Assembly: GCF_017377855.1 (NCBI RefSeq)
Contig: NZ_JAFREP010000029.1
Span: 1 to 64,000, forward strand
Source: Acanthopleuribacter pedis
GTDB taxonomy: Bacteria > Acidobacteriota > Holophagae > Acanthopleuribacterales > Acanthopleuribacteraceae
DNA length: 64,000 bases
Direction: 5' to 3'
The notes beneath the pieces are model-generated. The model did not search any database and was not told the origin of the DNA. It worked only from the letters and a program-made list of their open reading frames with translations. Shown piece by piece: positions 53,280 through 62,220 of the stretch; position 1 is the first letter of the stretch, and each line of letters starts with the position of its first letter. A program made the translations under genes and the position numbers.

Positions 53280-55264
53280 AGCCTTCTTTTTCTCACACGC
53301 TTATTCGTTTCTGTTTGGCGGGCCTGTTTGCCGCCGCTTGCCTCGGACAAGAAACCGAGCTGGAGACCATCGTGGTCATCGGCAACAAAGAAACCACCAC
53401 CGACGCGGGTCGCGTTGGTTCGGTGGATGTTGTCGGCCAAGAAGAAATTACCTCTGAGCGCGTCGACGATACCTTGGAACTCTTTAACAAGGTTCCGGGC
53501 GTGTACCTGTCCCGCTACAACCAAGGTTTGATCAACACCGATGTGGCCATTCGCGGTTTTGCCGGTGACGGCAGTTCACCCCACGCCAAGCTGCTGATTG
53601 ACGGGATCCCGGTCAACCTGCACAACGGTTACAACGAACTGGATCAATTGTTTCCCCTCAACATTGAATCGATTGCGGTGTTCAAAGGGACCAGCGATCC
53701 GCGCTACGGTTTGTTCAACACGGCGGGCAACTACGAGGCGCTGACCCGTCAGGACGATGCGCGCGAATTAGAAGTAAGCGCCGGTAGCTTTAACACCGGC
53801 GAGGTTCAGGGTTACCTGGGCCTGACCCATGGCGCGCTGAAACAAAACTACGCCTTTGGTTACCGCACCAGCGACGGCTACCGCGATCACACGGATCTGG
53901 AAAAAACGGCGGTGTCGGGCAGTTGGACCTGGGCATTGGACGACACTGCCTCGTTGCGTATTTTGGCGCGCCATGGTCGCTACGACGGCGACGCCCCCGG
54001 TTATTTGGATCGCGAGACGGCCCGCGCCAACCCGCGTTCCAGCGCCGTGTTCGCCAACCAAGACGGTGGTGATAAAGCGACCAACCACCTGAGCGTGCAC
54101 TGGTCAAAAGCGCCGCGCAAGGAAGTACTTTGGTCGTTGAAGGCCTACGGCCAGACCTTTGAGCGCGAGCGGTGGGTGCGTTTCAGCGAGGCCGGTTCCT
54201 TGCAAAACCGCTACGACGATCAAACCCATTTCGGCATGCGCGCTACCCTGAACTGGGCGCTCAACGAACGGGTCACGCTCGACTGGGGTTTCGACCATGA
54301 GCGCCAGGACAATGTGGAGCAGCGTTTCGGTACCGTCGGCCAGGAGCGGGTGCGCGACGCGAACCGGGTGATTCGCGATTTTCAGTACGACTTTAACGCG
54401 ACCGGGATGTACCTCAAACTGTCCCATGAACCCAATGCCCGCCTGCGCTGGAACCTTGCCCTGCGCGCCGATCAACTCGACGGCGATTTTAGCAACCAAA
54501 ACAGCGGGGAAGGGCGCGACATGTACGACTTTGGCACCATCGTCCAACCCAAGCTGAACCTGGTGTACGCGGCCACCGAGCAGGTCAACCTGTTCGTGAA
54601 CATGGGGCGTGGTTTTCAACATCCCTTCGGATCGTCGGCTTACACCGCGGGGGACCGCGGCGCCCGTGATGTGTCCCTCAACGACGGTTACGAGCTGGGC
54701 GGACAGTGGCGTCAAGGGCAACAATTCACCCTGCGCCTGTCCCATTGGAACCAAACCGCCACCGACGAATTCGTGGTGGTTGACGGCACCGCGCGCAACG
54801 TCGGCGAAACCGAGCGGAACGGCTTTGACCTGGCCCTCAACGGTCGCCTGAGTCGCGCGGTTTCCTTCTGGGGCAGTTACACCACCATCGATTCCGAGAT
54901 TGTGAAAACCTCCGACGCCGACGCCGCCTTTGAAGGCAACGAACTGCGCAGTATCCCCGACTACACCGCGTCCCTGGGTTTTCAGGTGCGCGCGGGAGAA
55001 AGTCTCAACATGCGCTTGCACTTGGACGCCCAAGGCGATTACCAGGTGAACGAAGCCAACCTGGGCGGTTCCTACGGTGGCTTCACCCTGCTGAACGCTT
55101 CAGCGGATTATGCGGCGGGGTGGGGCACCATCAAGCTGCACCTCCACAACATCACCGACGAATACTACGAATACGTCTACGACTTCAGCATGGACGGCGG
55201 CGCCACCATTCACTCCCCGGGTGACGGCTTCAGCGGCGGCCTCTCGCTGGCGTTTGATTTTTAG
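53276..55264 (+). CDS. TonB-dependent outer-membrane receptor within an ABC operon
   Basis: 662 residues. Signal peptide ending LAGLFAAACLGQ. TonB box-like region ETELETIVVIGNKETT, then a plug with VDVVGQEEITSERVDDTLEL, VAIRGFAGDGSSPHAKLLID and IESIAVFKGTSDPRYGLFNT; a 22-strand-type barrel follows, ending in LSLAFDF. It belongs to the siderophore/metal/cofactor-size class rather than the large sugar-type class of 31317-34391. Start overlaps the ATPase stop, and the next permease begins 2 bp after its stop, so receptor and ABC subunits are made together. The cargo is unknown. Confidence 0.92.
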   Translation: MKPSFSHTLIRFCLAGLFAAACLGQETELETIVVIGNKETTTDAGRVGSVDVVGQEEITSERVDDTLELFNKVPGVYLSRYNQGLINTDVAIRGFAGDGSSPHAKLLIDGIPVNLHNGYNELDQLFPLNIESIAVFKGTSDPRYGLFNTAGNYEALTRQDDARELEVSAGSFNTGEVQGYLGLTHGALKQNYAFGYRTSDGYRDHTDLEKTAVSGSWTWALDDTASLRILARHGRYDGDAPGYLDRETARANPRSSAVFANQDGGDKATNHLSVHWSKAPRKEVLWSLKAYGQTFERERWVRFSEAGSLQNRYDDQTHFGMRATLNWALNERVTLDWGFDHERQDNVEQRFGTVGQERVRDANRVIRDFQYDFNATGMYLKLSHEPNARLRWNLALRADQLDGDFSNQNSGEGRDMYDFGTIVQPKLNLVYAATEQVNLFVNMGRGFQHPFGSSAYTAGDRGARDVSLNDGYELGGQWRQGQQFTLRLSHWNQTATDEFVVVDGTARNVGETERNGFDLALNGRLSRAVSFWGSYTTIDSEIVKTSDADAAFEGNELRSIPDYTASLGFQVRAGESLNMRLHLDAQGDYQVNEANLGGSYGGFTLLNASADYAAGWGTIKLHLHNITDEYYEYVYDFSMDGGATIHSPGDGFSGGLSLAFDF

Positions 55265-55266
55265 CA

Positions 55267-56676
55267 ATGGTGCTTGAAATCATGCGCCGTGAATGGACAC
55301 GGCACCGTCGGAACAAGCTCCCGCTCGCGCTGGTGGCCTTGGTCGGGATGATGCTCATCGCCACGGTGGTGGTCCACGGTATCCAACACCGTGCCCTCGC
55401 CGAGGCCCAGGCCCATTGGCAACAAACCAGCGATGAACTTTGGGCGTCCCAGCCGGACCGCCATCCCCACCGCGTGGCCCACTACGGCCACGTGGTGGTG
55501 CGGCCCCAGCCCGCGCTGAGTTTCATGGCGCCGGGCGTCACCGCCCATGTGGGCAACTACCTGTTTCTGGAAGCGCACCGCCAAAACAGCAGTTCGATTC
55601 GCGCGGCGGCGGTTGCACCGGCCACCCTCAAGCTTGGGTTCCCCTCGCCGGTCGGCCTGTTGTTAACCTTTTGGCCACTGCTCCTGATCGTTCTGGGTTA
55701 CAGCGCGTTTAGTCACGAATGGGAGAGCGGGCGCTTGTTCTGGTTGGCGAGCATGGGCGTGTCGGCCTGGCGTTTGGCGCTTGGCAAGGCGGCGGTTTTC
55801 GCGGGCTACACCCTGGCGGTGCTCGCCGCGGTGGGCCTGACCGGCGCGTTTTGGTTGGGTTTTCACGGCCAATTGGACGGGGCCGCCCTAACGGGGCTCG
55901 CGGCACAGTTGACCGTGCTCGGAGGCTACAATGGCGGCTGGATTGTTTTGATTCTGTTTGTTTCCTTCCATTCGCGCGACAGCAACCAAAGCCTGTATCG
56001 GCTGTTGGCCCTGTGGTTGCTGTTGGTGGTGCTGGTGCCGCGGCTCGCCGGTGAGGTGGCCCGCTTCCAATACCCAACCCCGGACCGGGCCACCTTCGAG
56101 ACAGCGCTTGCCGAGGCCGTCCACGCCGTTGGCGACGCCCACAACCCGAACGACCCCTATTTTTCCGACTTCCGCGCACAAACCCTGGCCCGTTACGGCG
56201 TGGACAGCATCGACGCCTTGCCGGTGAACTGGAACGGCTTGGTGATGGTCGAAGGCGAACGGATTACCAGCGAATTGTTCCAGGAACATTTCGGCCGCAT
56301 CACGGCGCAGTTCGAAGGGCAAGACCGGTGCTTGGGTTGGTTTAGCTGGGTGTCGCCGGTTTTGGCCGTGCGTCAGATTTGCCAAACCGTCGCCGGCACC
56401 GACCGCGGCGGTTCGGCTCACTTTGAGGCGGCGGCCGAGGCTTTTCGTTTCGCGTTGATTCAGAAACTCAACCACCTGCACGGGCATGAAATCAAACGGG
56501 AAAACGACCGCGGCCAAAAAGTATCGGCGCGGCATTGGCGTGACATGGCGTTGTTCGATTACCAACCGCCGCCCCCGCAAACCCCGGATGCGCGCTTCCT
56601 TGCCGGCGGCCTGGTGTGGCTGGTGTTGGCCGCGTTGATGTTGGCGGGGTTCCGGCGCAAGGAGGTGCTGCGATGA
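55267..56676 (+). CDS. ABC-2-type permease, DUF3526-like, first copy
   Basis: 469 residues. N-terminal segment LPLALVALVGMMLIATVVVH followed by a large extracytoplasmic loop (residues about 45-130). Then come a group of segments (SPVGLLLTFWPLLLIVLGYS, LGKAAVFAGYTLAVLAAVGL, GWIVLILFVSF, LLALWLLLVVLVPRLAGEVA), a second large loop (300-440) with ALFDYQPPPPQTP, and a last segment WLVLAALMLAGF. This two-loop plan is typical of DUF3526 ABC-2 permeases. Translationally coupled to the next gene (ATGA). Confidence 0.85.
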   Translation: MVLEIMRREWTRHRRNKLPLALVALVGMMLIATVVVHGIQHRALAEAQAHWQQTSDELWASQPDRHPHRVAHYGHVVVRPQPALSFMAPGVTAHVGNYLFLEAHRQNSSSIRAAAVAPATLKLGFPSPVGLLLTFWPLLLIVLGYSAFSHEWESGRLFWLASMGVSAWRLALGKAAVFAGYTLAVLAAVGLTGAFWLGFHGQLDGAALTGLAAQLTVLGGYNGGWIVLILFVSFHSRDSNQSLYRLLALWLLLVVLVPRLAGEVARFQYPTPDRATFETALAEAVHAVGDAHNPNDPYFSDFRAQTLARYGVDSIDALPVNWNGLVMVEGERITSELFQEHFGRITAQFEGQDRCLGWFSWVSPVLAVRQICQTVAGTDRGGSAHFEAAAEAFRFALIQKLNHLHGHEIKRENDRGQKVSARHWRDMALFDYQPPPPQTPDARFLAGGLVWLVLAALMLAGFRRKEVLR

Positions 56677-58064
56677 AACTGTGGTGGCTGGAAACACGCT
56701 TGCTGCTGAAGAACCGCGCGGTGCGCTGGTTGGGCGCGGCTTATTTGGTGATGATGATGTTGGCGGTGGGTGTCGGCTACGCGCGTTTTCAAGGTGACGA
56801 CGTCGCGGGCGAGGCCCTGAAAACGCGGATGGCCGCCGAGCAGGCGGCGTGGCGGCACAAGGTCGTGGCACAAGGGCCGGGTTCCGCCGGTTACTACCTG
56901 TTCCTGCCCGCCGTGTTCGCGCCCTCGCCGTGGTCCGCCTTGTTCGGCGGAGAACGCGCGTCGCACCTGACCCAACAGCGGGTGCGGCTGTTGGCCGTGC
57001 ACGGCCAAATTCACGGCGGCCCCATCCGCAACCCGGAACTTGCCGTCATCGGCGATTTGGACCTGGGTTTTGTATGGGCGTACTTGTTGCCTTTGTTGAT
57101 CGGCTTAATCAGTGTGACCTTTGTCGCCGATGACCGGCGCCGGGGTCGCTGGTCGATGTTGCAGGCGCTGACCGACCCGGTCGGTTTGGTTTTGCGCCGC
57201 CTTTTGATTCGTTTCGGCTCGGTGCTTTTGCTTAACAGCGCGCTGCTCGTCGCGGCCGCGTTTGTGGCTGCCTTGCCTTGGGAAACGCGGCTCGGTGTTG
57301 TGTGGCTGTTGTTGGTTTTGTATCAGGCCTTTTGGTTTTGCGTCGCCGCGCTGGTGCTGCAATTGGGTCGCAACGCGCACCAGAGCATTTTGGTGTATGT
57401 GGCAGTCTGGGTGCTCAGCGTGTGGTTGGTGCCCGCGCTGCATACCATGAGCAAGCTGGAAACCGAACACTTCAACCAGGGCGTTGAAATGTTGGTGTTG
57501 CAACGGCAGGACATGAACGACAGTTGGGATCGCGACAAACAGGCCGATTTTGACGCCTTTCTTGCGACCTACCCGCAATGGGCCGAAACCAGCCCCTTGG
57601 TGGGCCGCTTCAATTGGAAATGGTACTACGCCATGCAAAAAGCGAGTGACGACAAGGTCAACCACCTCTTCGAAGCCTATACCGCCGCCCGCGAACATAC
57701 CGGTTCGCCGTGGCGTCTGCTCTCACCGACCTTGGTCTTGCAGGGCGCCTTGGAGGACCTCGCCGACACCAGCGCGCGCGATCAGGTCGCCTATTTGCGA
57801 GAACTGGTCGCGTGGCACCGTGAAAAACAGGCCTTTTGGTTTCCCTACCTGTTCAACGATAAACCCTTCGCCCCGGATGACATCAACCGCATTCCGGCCT
57901 TCGCCTTCCAGCCCGACGACGCCCCAACCACGGGAACCCTCGGCTACCTGGCCGGCCTGATCCTGGTGGCGGGCCTGGTCGGCACGCTCCAGCACCTGCG
58001 CGCCCGCCGCGCGCGGACGCTGCCAAAGTTGGGCATTCAGCGAGACGCAAGCGTCGGCGCCTAA
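56673..58064 (+). CDS. ABC-2-type permease, DUF3526-like, second copy
   Basis: 463 residues from the ATG at 56673, overlapping the previous stop (ATGA). Same plan as 55267-56676: first segment AVRWLGAAYLVMMMLAVGVG, an outer loop with GYYLFLPAVFAPSPWSALFG, segments LDLGFVWAYLLPLLIGLISV, LLNSALLVAAAFVAALPW, LLLVLYQAFWFCVAALVL and VYVAVWVLSVWLVPAL, a second outer loop with FWFPYLFNDKPFAPDDINRI, and a last segment GYLAGLILVAGLVGTL. The two permeases probably pair as a heterodimer on the 52557 ATPase. Last gene of the operon. Confidence 0.85.
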   Translation: MKLWWLETRLLLKNRAVRWLGAAYLVMMMLAVGVGYARFQGDDVAGEALKTRMAAEQAAWRHKVVAQGPGSAGYYLFLPAVFAPSPWSALFGGERASHLTQQRVRLLAVHGQIHGGPIRNPELAVIGDLDLGFVWAYLLPLLIGLISVTFVADDRRRGRWSMLQALTDPVGLVLRRLLIRFGSVLLLNSALLVAAAFVAALPWETRLGVVWLLLVLYQAFWFCVAALVLQLGRNAHQSILVYVAVWVLSVWLVPALHTMSKLETEHFNQGVEMLVLQRQDMNDSWDRDKQADFDAFLATYPQWAETSPLVGRFNWKWYYAMQKASDDKVNHLFEAYTAAREHTGSPWRLLSPTLVLQGALEDLADTSARDQVAYLRELVAWHREKQAFWFPYLFNDKPFAPDDINRIPAFAFQPDDAPTTGTLGYLAGLILVAGLVGTLQHLRARRARTLPKLGIQRDASVGA

Positions 58065-58141
58065 AAGGCGCGGCGAGCGGTTGGCCTGATCGGCATTCAT
58101 TGTGAAGCGCCAGGCCGATTTCCAGTGGTGGCGCGTGCCTG

Positions 58142-58909
58142 TTATTTTCGCCGGTTTAGCGCTTCACCGGCCTGCTGGTGGCCCTGTCGCGCCGCTTTTC
58201 TGAGCCATTTGCGGGCATAAAAAGCTGAGCGCCTTTTATGGACACCCAATTGGTTCATCATCCCTAAAGCGTATTGGGCTTCGGGGTCGCCCGCCTTGGC
58301 GTTTCGACGTACCTCATCGATGTTCAAACCTTCCAGATAGGCGATTAACTCCTCCTGGGGTGCTACTACCGAGGGCCCCGCATCATCGGGCGATTTTGCG
58401 CTTGAAACAGTGGTTTCCATGGGGCGGTTTTCTTGTTTGGCAAAGGCGATGGGTGCGGATTGATTGTTGGCAACCAAGGTTACGCCTGCATGATGGGTTG
58501 GATTCACATCAAAAGGGAGCTTCAGACCGCGTGTCATCAAATTGATCAAGAAAAAGAGTGAGCAGGCAATAACGAATGATGAGAAGAGGTGAAAGCCGAA
58601 CTTCAAACGGAGTTTAAAGTACACAAGCGGAACGAGCTTGTCGCGAAGAACGAAGTCCTTGAAAAAATGCCTGGACGATTCACCCAACAAAAAGCCGAGG
58701 TAGGCTCCGGTTGAACAACATAGCGTGATCCCAAATATATCGACAATGTTTTGGAACTTTATGGAAAAAAAGAAGACGCCCAGCAAACTTGTTCCCAGTA
58801 GGTTTGCGCAAAACAGGAGAACGCAGAACAGTATAGAACCTTTGATTCGCTCGGTAGAAAAAGGGGGTTCCGTGGTGAATGAAGGTCTGTAGGAGCCTCG
58901 CATCATCAT
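58142..58909 (-). CDS. Membrane protein with C-terminal Sel1-like repeat
   Basis: 255 residues. Three membrane segments in the N-terminal half (SILFCVLLFCANLLGTSLLG, IVDIFGITLCCSTGAYLGFL, FSSFVIACSLFFLINLM), then a flexible linker and one Sel1/TPR-like repeat (RRNAKAGDPEAQYALGMMNQ, ARKWLRKAARQGHQQAGEAL). Sel1 repeats bind partner proteins. Last gene of the minus-strand run that starts with the vWA gene at 62886; 49 bp behind the coiled-coil gene. Likely accessory to the kinase/phosphatase/vWA set, by position only. Confidence 0.7.
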   Translation of the reverse strand: MMMRGSYRPSFTTEPPFSTERIKGSILFCVLLFCANLLGTSLLGVFFFSIKFQNIVDIFGITLCCSTGAYLGFLLGESSRHFFKDFVLRDKLVPLVYFKLRLKFGFHLFSSFVIACSLFFLINLMTRGLKLPFDVNPTHHAGVTLVANNQSAPIAFAKQENRPMETTVSSAKSPDDAGPSVVAPQEELIAYLEGLNIDEVRRNAKAGDPEAQYALGMMNQLGVHKRRSAFYARKWLRKAARQGHQQAGEALNRRK

Positions 58910-58958
58910 ACCTCTTCGCTGAATCGCGCCGGAACGCTTTGGTGCAACCAGGCCGCCC

Positions 58959-59885
58959 TCATGGAAGCGTCACTTCAATGATCAAGTGCGGCTGGTTCCG
59001 CCAAAAAGCCACGCGTTTGATGCCTTGCAGGCGCCACCGATGGTGGGATTCTTTGCGCCAAACTAAGGACGGTATGGATTTGTGAACCGACTGGATTTTC
59101 GGTTTTTTATTGGATTTGACCACAAGGGTCGTTTCATCGCAGACGTCTTTCTGGAAAACTTCCAAAAAGCGGTCCTGTGCTAAATAGCCGGGCGCAGGTT
59201 GCCAATAGCCGCTGCTAAAGCCCACGCGCCGGCGCTCAAGGTCGCCGGACTTTTTGAGGCGCTTGAATGTGTCCCGCGAAATCACCGCCAGGTAGCAGCC
59301 CATGGTGTTTTCGAGCAGATCAATTTCTTTTTGTTTTTCTTCCATGTCGGCATATTGATTTTCTAAGGTGACCGTGAGACGGTCATTTTCGTCTTTTGCT
59401 ACCTCTAGATGGCTTTCGAGTTTGTTGATCTTCTCATTTTGCGATTTGATTTTTTGACGAAGACTGTTTATTTCTTTTTCTTTGGTTTCTAAGAGTTGAC
59501 GGAACTGCAGGCGGGTTTGTTCAAAAGCGTTGGTTCCTTCCGCAAGTTTGGCTTCCCTTTCTTTTATATGTTTAACCCGTGTGGCGAGTTGATCAAGCAT
59601 TTGGCGAACCTGCTCTTGCTTTGTGGTTCGAGAATAAGATTCGTTATTATGAAAAACCAAGGCCTTTTGATGGTCGATACTTATTTGGTGTAACCCCTCA
59701 ATGATTTCTGAAAGCTGTTGATCTTTTTTATGAATAAAGGTGCGTTGATGTGAGAGCTGCTTCCGTAATTGGACGACTTCTTCCTTCAGGAGGTCGGCTT
59801 CGTTCCGGGCATTTTGTCCCCCATTACATGCACCGTAGGTGATAAATGCAAGAATTAGAAATACAATAAAAATAACAAATTTCAA
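58959..59885 (-). CDS. N-terminally anchored coiled-coil protein
   Basis: 308 residues. Hydrophobic N-terminus MKFVIFIVFLILAFITYGAC (a single anchor, or a poor lipobox at Cys20), then a long heptad-rich coiled coil from about 28 to 200 (LLKEEVVQLRKQLSHQRTFI, KEKEINSLRQKIKSQNEKIN, RLTVTLENQYADMEEKQKEI). The C-terminal globular part of about 105 residues contains RRRVGFSSGYWQPAPGYLAQ, KSIPSLVWRKESHHRWRLQ and HLIIEVTLP. Starts 12 bp behind the kinase gene, with AAGGAGG in TAAAAGGAGGTTTG. No family recognised for the C-terminal domain. Confidence 0.75.
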   Translation of the reverse strand: MKFVIFIVFLILAFITYGACNGGQNARNEADLLKEEVVQLRKQLSHQRTFIHKKDQQLSEIIEGLHQISIDHQKALVFHNNESYSRTTKQEQVRQMLDQLATRVKHIKEREAKLAEGTNAFEQTRLQFRQLLETKEKEINSLRQKIKSQNEKINKLESHLEVAKDENDRLTVTLENQYADMEEKQKEIDLLENTMGCYLAVISRDTFKRLKKSGDLERRRVGFSSGYWQPAPGYLAQDRFLEVFQKDVCDETTLVVKSNKKPKIQSVHKSIPSLVWRKESHHRWRLQGIKRVAFWRNQPHLIIEVTLP

Positions 59886-59897
59886 CCAAACCTCCTT

Positions 59898-61337
59898 TTA
59901 GTATTGCTCCAGTGTTCCCCGATAGATTCCCTGAACCTCAAATAGGGTTTTGCCGTTTGCCGATAGGAGCCGGAATTGGCAGCATTGATCAATTGTTAGC
60001 TTCTGGTCTGTCTCGTCGATCTCTGCCGTGGCGGACAGGGTTTCGTCGGCCGTTTCTAACTTCACTTGAAAACGACCGGCTGCAGCACCGTTGAGCGGTG
60101 TAATGGTCAGCATGGCAAAAGTGGTGGCGCCGCCTTTCCCTGTCAGCAGGCCGTCCGCTTTCATGATTTGGCGGCCGAAGGTCAGGGCTTGTTGGGTTTT
60201 CGGTCCGCGCGTTTCCGGCGGCGACATTACACCTGTTCCAAACAGTGCGAATCCCGCGAGAACCAGCATCGCGAATCCCAGATAAGGCGCTAGGGAAACC
60301 GGTTTTCGCCAGGTGAGGGGTTGTTGTGGCACGGCGGTAGCGGGTGGCGGCATGGGAGGTCGGGCGGTTTTTGCGCGCCGGTTCGTCGGCGGACCAAAAG
60401 CATTGGGCGACGTCTGACACCAATAACAGGGACCCTTGCCCAGGTGGTAGTGTTGGTTGTGGCGTGGACAGGGGACGAGGTTATTGAGTCCGGTGCGTAG
60501 TAATTGGCACCAAGCCATGGCGGCGGGGCGTTGGTCCGGCTGACGTAAGCCGGTGCCAAAAGCGCGATCAAAAGCAGCCAAAACGTCGTCCCCAACCACG
60601 GGTTGGGGTTTTGGTGCTTTGGTCGGTCCGCCGATGGCGCCCCACAGCCACGGGGTGCCGTCCTCAATTTTTTCCTTCGGGGGGCCTGCATCGCCGCCCG
60701 CGAAGGGATGGCACCCCAACAGCAGGATTTGGGCAACGAGCACGGCGAGCGCGAAGGTGTCCACATGAATGGGTCGCTCAGTTGTTTTGAAGTCGGCCCC
60801 GATCAGTTCGGGAGCGAGGTAGCAGGGAACACAGACCTCGCAGTAGTGTATTTTTCGCCCCGACGGCACTTGAAAACTGTCGGCGTCGACCCATGCGACG
60901 GTATCGGACGGGGTTACCAAGATGTTGCGTGCATTGACGTCGCCGATGACCAGATTGTGCTGATGGCAGGCGCTCATAATCTCGGCAATTTGGTAGGCGA
61001 CGTGCCAGGCGCGGTGCAAATTTGGATTGCTTCCCCGTAATGGATTAAAAAAATCGTGGAGTTCGTCGGCTTTCTCAATCCGTCTCATGGTGAAACCGGC
61101 CAAATCGCCTGACGCATCAAGCAGCAAGTCTTCCGGCCAGGCAATGGCGGGATGAGGGGTACCCATGCGCACCATGGCTTCGATTTTGTCTCGGTTCGGT
61201 GTCGTTCCTTGCTGGTAAATTTTGGCGACTTTGTGGGGCGTGCCGACGACCTCATAAATGATGGCTTCTTTTCCGCTTCCCAGCTTTTGGCCTAGGCGAA
61301 ATTTTTTGCCGCGTGGGGTTACAAAATTAGCGTTCAT
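59898..61337 (-). CDS. TerY-P-type Ser/Thr protein kinase with zinc-ribbon-like motif and membrane segment
   Basis: 479 residues. Kinase domain 10-285: LGSGKEA glycine loop (20), VAKIY with Lys39, IGDVNARNIL replacing HRDxxxxN (Asp133, Asn138), VDADSFQV in the DFG place (Asp151) and CYLAPELIG. This fits the YegI-like kinases of the TerY-phosphorylation triad. A Cys/His cluster (Cys290, Cys304, Cys307; CPRHNQHYHLGKGPCYWC) follows, then a Pro-rich linker, one membrane segment (SLAPYLGFAMLVLAGFALFG, about 348-367) and an outer beta-rich tail. Placed 30 bp behind the PP2C gene and 12 bp before the coiled-coil gene. Confidence 0.88.
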   Translation of the reverse strand: MNANFVTPRGKKFRLGQKLGSGKEAIIYEVVGTPHKVAKIYQQGTTPNRDKIEAMVRMGTPHPAIAWPEDLLLDASGDLAGFTMRRIEKADELHDFFNPLRGSNPNLHRAWHVAYQIAEIMSACHQHNLVIGDVNARNILVTPSDTVAWVDADSFQVPSGRKIHYCEVCVPCYLAPELIGADFKTTERPIHVDTFALAVLVAQILLLGCHPFAGGDAGPPKEKIEDGTPWLWGAIGGPTKAPKPQPVVGDDVLAAFDRAFGTGLRQPDQRPAAMAWCQLLRTGLNNLVPCPRHNQHYHLGKGPCYWCQTSPNAFGPPTNRRAKTARPPMPPPATAVPQQPLTWRKPVSLAPYLGFAMLVLAGFALFGTGVMSPPETRGPKTQQALTFGRQIMKADGLLTGKGGATTFAMLTITPLNGAAAGRFQVKLETADETLSATAEIDETDQKLTIDQCCQFRLLSANGKTLFEVQGIYRGTLEQY

Positions 61338-61367
61338 CGGCGGCTCTCATGGCGGGGTTGGCATGGG

Positions 61368-62207
61368 TTAGCAAGGCTGCACCAGCTTGGAGGGAATAGG
61401 TTCGGTTGCTTCTCCAGAATGGCAACGCGTGATCAGAACCATGGATTTGTCATCGTCACTGGTTTCCCGCACACGGTCGCTGTTCAAAAAGGTCAACAAC
61501 GCCTTTTTGGCTTGTTTTGGGGTTGTTTCGGCTTTGGTGAGCCAGCCGTAAAGGCCGTTAAAAAAGGTGTGGCTGGGTGTTGCATCCTGGAGTGAAATGG
61601 TTGCGCGTTCTAAACCGTCCGAAAGCAGGGCAAACCCGTTAAGCGCCGGAAGCTGTTCGTGGTTTTGATATTGAACATGGGAACACCATGTTGTTTGCGT
61701 TAAAAAGTTGGTTTGGTTGACGTACTGCCCGCGGCTCGGTAGGTGCGCCGCTTTGCTACTTTGGCCGCGCAATAAGACAATCCAACCGTCACCGATTTGA
61801 GCGGTTGCAAGGCGGTCTCCCTGTTGCACGACCAAAAGAAGGGTACAGGCATAATCGCTAATCGGCGCCGGTTGTTGCTCCAGGGCAAGGCGGGCGGCGG
61901 CCAAGGCGTCTTTGGTGCATTGGGTAAGATCCGTGGTGCCGCGACGCAGGGCGTTGACCGCAAGGGTTCCGGCCGCGAACACGGCGCGACGGGCGCCGAT
62001 ATGGGCGAAACGCGCGGAGCCGGCGCCGTCGGCCAAGCACGCGACGGCCCAGTCCCTGTCCCATTGGTAGAAGTAAAAGTCCTGACAAGGCTGACCGGTG
62101 CGTTCATGACCGGCACCGCGAACCCGGCCCGCGATCACGGCGCGGGACGGTGGCTTTTGGTTGTGGTTGGTTGGGGAAACCTCATCTGGTTGGGGTTTAC
62201 GGGTCAT
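61368..62207 (-). CDS. PP2C-type phosphatase of the TerY-P triad
   Basis: 279 residues from the ATG at 62207, chosen because AAGGGAG lies 7 bases upstream. A divergent PP2C of the YegK kind: GAGHERTGQPCQDFYFYQW (first metal Asp), VACLADGAGSARFAHIGARR, YACTLLLVVQQGDR, IGDGWIVLLRG, FALLSDGLERATI and ETSDDDKSMVLITRC. It probably reverses the action of the adjacent kinase 59898-61337. Lies 13 bp behind the vWA gene and 30 bp before the kinase gene, so the triad is one transcript. Confidence 0.9.
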   Translation of the reverse strand: MTRKPQPDEVSPTNHNQKPPSRAVIAGRVRGAGHERTGQPCQDFYFYQWDRDWAVACLADGAGSARFAHIGARRAVFAAGTLAVNALRRGTTDLTQCTKDALAAARLALEQQPAPISDYACTLLLVVQQGDRLATAQIGDGWIVLLRGQSSKAAHLPSRGQYVNQTNFLTQTTWCSHVQYQNHEQLPALNGFALLSDGLERATISLQDATPSHTFFNGLYGWLTKAETTPKQAKKALLTFLNSDRVRETSDDDKSMVLITRCHSGEATEPIPSKLVQPC

Positions 62208-62220
62208 AACGGCTCCCTTG

